Shown here: positions 61,890 to 64,000 of the stretch, one piece after another
Layout of the letters: each line of letters begins with the position of its first letter
Numbering within the stretch: position 1 is the first letter of the stretch
NCBI GenBank assembly: GCA_021234155.1
Contig: JAJEKV010000006.1
Coordinates: 1,984,001-2,048,000 of the forward strand
DNA from: Isoetes taiwanensis
Lineage: Eukaryota > Streptophyta > Lycopodiopsida > Isoetales > Isoetaceae
Length of the DNA stretch: 64,000 bases
Reading direction: 5' to 3'
The notes under the pieces: model-generated
Told to the model about the DNA's origin: nothing
What the model saw: only the letters and a program-made list of their open reading frames with translations
The model's database searches: none
Made by a program: the position numbers and the translations under genes

Positions 61890-61999
61890 AATCCTCTCCC
61901 CAAAAAGCACGTGGACATCATAGCATCATCATTGCCCCAGCATTTTGTAATTGGTTGTTCTTACATGTTAACAGGCATCCTATTGACGCTAAGATGCAC

Positions 62000-63807
62000 T
62001 CACAACCCACATATCACATAGTCGTTGTCCTCTAGAATAGGCTTCAATGCTTCTACAATAACACTCCTAAGAAACACAAGTACTGGCATTAGTTTAGATA
62101 GAATTTGAACTCTCTTATTCTAAAGCATTACCTAAATACCTGTTTTGAGCTCTCTTTTCTTCAAGCATTTTTTCCAGTCCAATGGAAACATCTGCAAGCC
62201 TTAATGTAGTGCCAAAGTCCAATCAGCAAAGAACATTAATAACTGTGAAGCAACAAAGAAAAGCATTCATTTCCTGCTAGCTCTTTTGTGTTGCAACTTG
62301 TACCAAATTCATGAAACTTGAAAGTGTGCCACATGCTACGATTAATTTTTTATCAGAGTCGCCAACTTTACCTTTTAATTCTACGCTCTGCACTCTCAAC
62401 TTTGCTATCGAAAGAACGATTTGGCTGGTATTCATAGACAACATCTTTCAAAATGTGAGAGCTGTCTCCTGGAGTTTCTAGAGGTGCCTTTGTGTCCTCC
62501 ATGGAAAATGCAGGTTCTAGGGTAGCCAAAACATCGTGTGGGAGATCCAGCTTAGTATTTTGATTTGAACACGAACTAATTTCACCAACGGATGAAAACT
62601 TTTCCCTTAGATGGCCGATTACTGGAGCCAAGTCATTAGGCAGAATTCCATGAAAATCCTTTTCTTCAATGCTGCACTCCCTTTGCTCTAATCCATTGAT
62701 TTGTGTTTCTACTTGAACGATTTCATTGTGGTCTAGAATGCTTTCCATCCAATCCCAAAAGTTCTTTTCATGATTTTCACAAGCAGATAACTCTTCATTG
62801 ATGGCGTTTTCTGCTTGTATGGATTCAAGATGAGACTGAAAAGCCTCTTTATCTTGGAGAAGGCACAATTTGTAGTGAGTGAGGGTTTGAAATCCCATCT
62901 GATCTGTGTATTGTGCCAGATTTATTTCATGAATTAACTTGGTCTTGTAAGCCTGGAGAGAATGAAGGGACTTCATAATAGTGCACACATTCCCATACAG
63001 TGTGAGAGCTTGCTGGGCTCGAATTTCTGCACGTTTGCAAACATCCTTAACCTCATCAGCTTTGGAAACATTTCTTGAAATTGTTTTCTCAATCTTTTCT
63101 CTCGCCTGCATTGCCACCTTTGAAGATGATGGAGATGATGTTAAGTATGGTACCTCTACCCTCTTAATCAATAAAGGTCTTAGCTTTGCTTCAAGTCCTC
63201 TTGCAAATACATCACAGTACGATATGAGCCATGCAAAGGCAAGCAACAATTGCCTACTTTGACCAGATTTGATGCTTAGACTGAAAAATGGAGAATCTGC
63301 TGGGTAACCCCAAAGAGCAACATAGAACTTTACAAAGGCCACAATGTCTTCTAACCTGCCTGTAAAATCTGAATGCAAGTCTCGTAGTAGTTCAGCAGTC
63401 GTATTTTTGTTTTGACAACCATTATGGCCCTCACTCATAATTTGTTTCCCTTCTCTCAGATTTAATCGCTTCATTGACCCTTCACATGTCTCAACATTAA
63501 AAGGCTCTTTACTTGATTTAGCCATATCCCTTTTAGCTGCCCCAGACTTCCTTGAATAAGGAGCTTTGATTACAGTTGGGGCCTTGACAAGACTGTCACA
63601 TTCTTTATACATAGGAAAACAGCTTAATTGAAGCAGTATCAAATCATGAAGAGGCCACCAGAACGCAGCTGCTACAGAAGGATTATTATACTTAGCCTGC
63701 CTCAAAGTCTCAGGAATAAGACCTGTAACTCCTAAAGACTGTAGTAATTGACATAAATAACTCACACTAGCCTTCACATTTCTCTTTCTAGTTGCAGGAT
63801 TATCCAT
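62000..63807 (-). CDS. TEDC1: tubulin epsilon and delta complex protein 1 homologue
   Basis: In animals TEDC1 works with TEDC2 and delta/epsilon-tubulin to stabilise centriolar triplet microtubules. ATG at 63807 (MDNPATRKRNVKAS). Exon 62372-63807, then my inferred exons 62140-62199 and 62000-62066, giving 520 residues with all phases joining; the middle acceptor is weak. Family-like blocks: LIPETLRQAKYNNPSVAAAFW (about 30-50, helical), KFYVALWGYPADSPFF (160-175), RQLLLAFAWLISYCD (185-199) and NHEKNFWDWMESILD (345-359), the last after a long helical coiled-coil region. Without splicing the first exon would end at a TAA that forms part of the donor. It converges on PNSB1 and ends about 110 bp from that gene's stop. 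Confidence 0.7.
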
Positions 63808-64000
63808 GTTTTGACACTAAAATTACAAATAGGCTGAAGCCAGGATCAAACCTGAATTGCACCCGTCTTTCATAACTGCACTGATAGATGTGAAGTTTGT
63901 TACTGGTATATTTAAAGCCGAACCTGGGCAAGTGATAACTTACACAATGCAGGAGCATTCTTCTAAATTTGTGCTTGCTTTGTTACAGAGTGGCGCTGTT

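Overview
The window is nuclear DNA of a land plant. Evidence: spliced genes with GT-AG introns, a plastid NDH-complex subunit gene (PNSB1-like), a long intron-poor PLS-type PPR gene, and plant-type Copia, Gypsy, L1 and hAT elements. A TEDC1-like gene, whose family serves centriolar triplet microtubules, points to a lineage that makes flagellated sperm. A fern or another seed-free plant fits best; the species is not determined.

Layout. 1-4190: mostly non-genic, with a doubtful minus-strand ORF, a CCCT microsatellite and palindromic MITE-like units. 4196-10958: a gag-only Gypsy derivative on the minus strand, with two 2.6-kb LTRs and target duplication ATATC. 12258-15191: a PPR gene on the minus strand, divergent from a trimethylguanosine synthase gene (TGS1) at 15445-19177, modelled with 11 exons. 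19178-26840: low gene content, holding a 57-bp tandem array and a tyrosine-recombinase pseudogene. 26845-27560: remnant of an ABCC transporter nucleotide-binding domain. 28540-48470: three elements nested in each other. A Copia element (target duplication GACTG, intact 1,435-codon polyprotein) carries a 14.2-kb Gypsy chromovirus (TGCAT) inside its left LTR. The chromovirus in turn carries a 1,029-bp hAT derivative (AGCACGCG) inside gag-pol. 50070-50760: fragments of an AINTEGUMENTA-like gene and a PPR gene. About 51020-58599: an L1-type LINE with poly(A) tail. 59394-61889: PNSB1 on the plus strand. 62000-63807: TEDC1 on the minus strand, converging on PNSB1.

Most notable is the Gypsy chromovirus. 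Between its 5' LTR and gag lie about 3.8 kb of extra ORFs, and one of these contains a recognisable histone H3 fold (32200-32489). The same element's integrase ends in a chromodomain, a module that in other proteins reads histone H3 tails. The remaining accessory ORFs are unrecognised. Frameshifts in this element are patchy and often compensating, and its two LTRs differ in the same patchy way, so part of the apparent decay could be consensus error.

The host genes do not form a pathway. TGS1 acts in snRNA cap hypermethylation, PNSB1 in chloroplast cyclic electron flow, the PPR protein probably in organellar RNA processing, and TEDC1 probably in sperm basal bodies.
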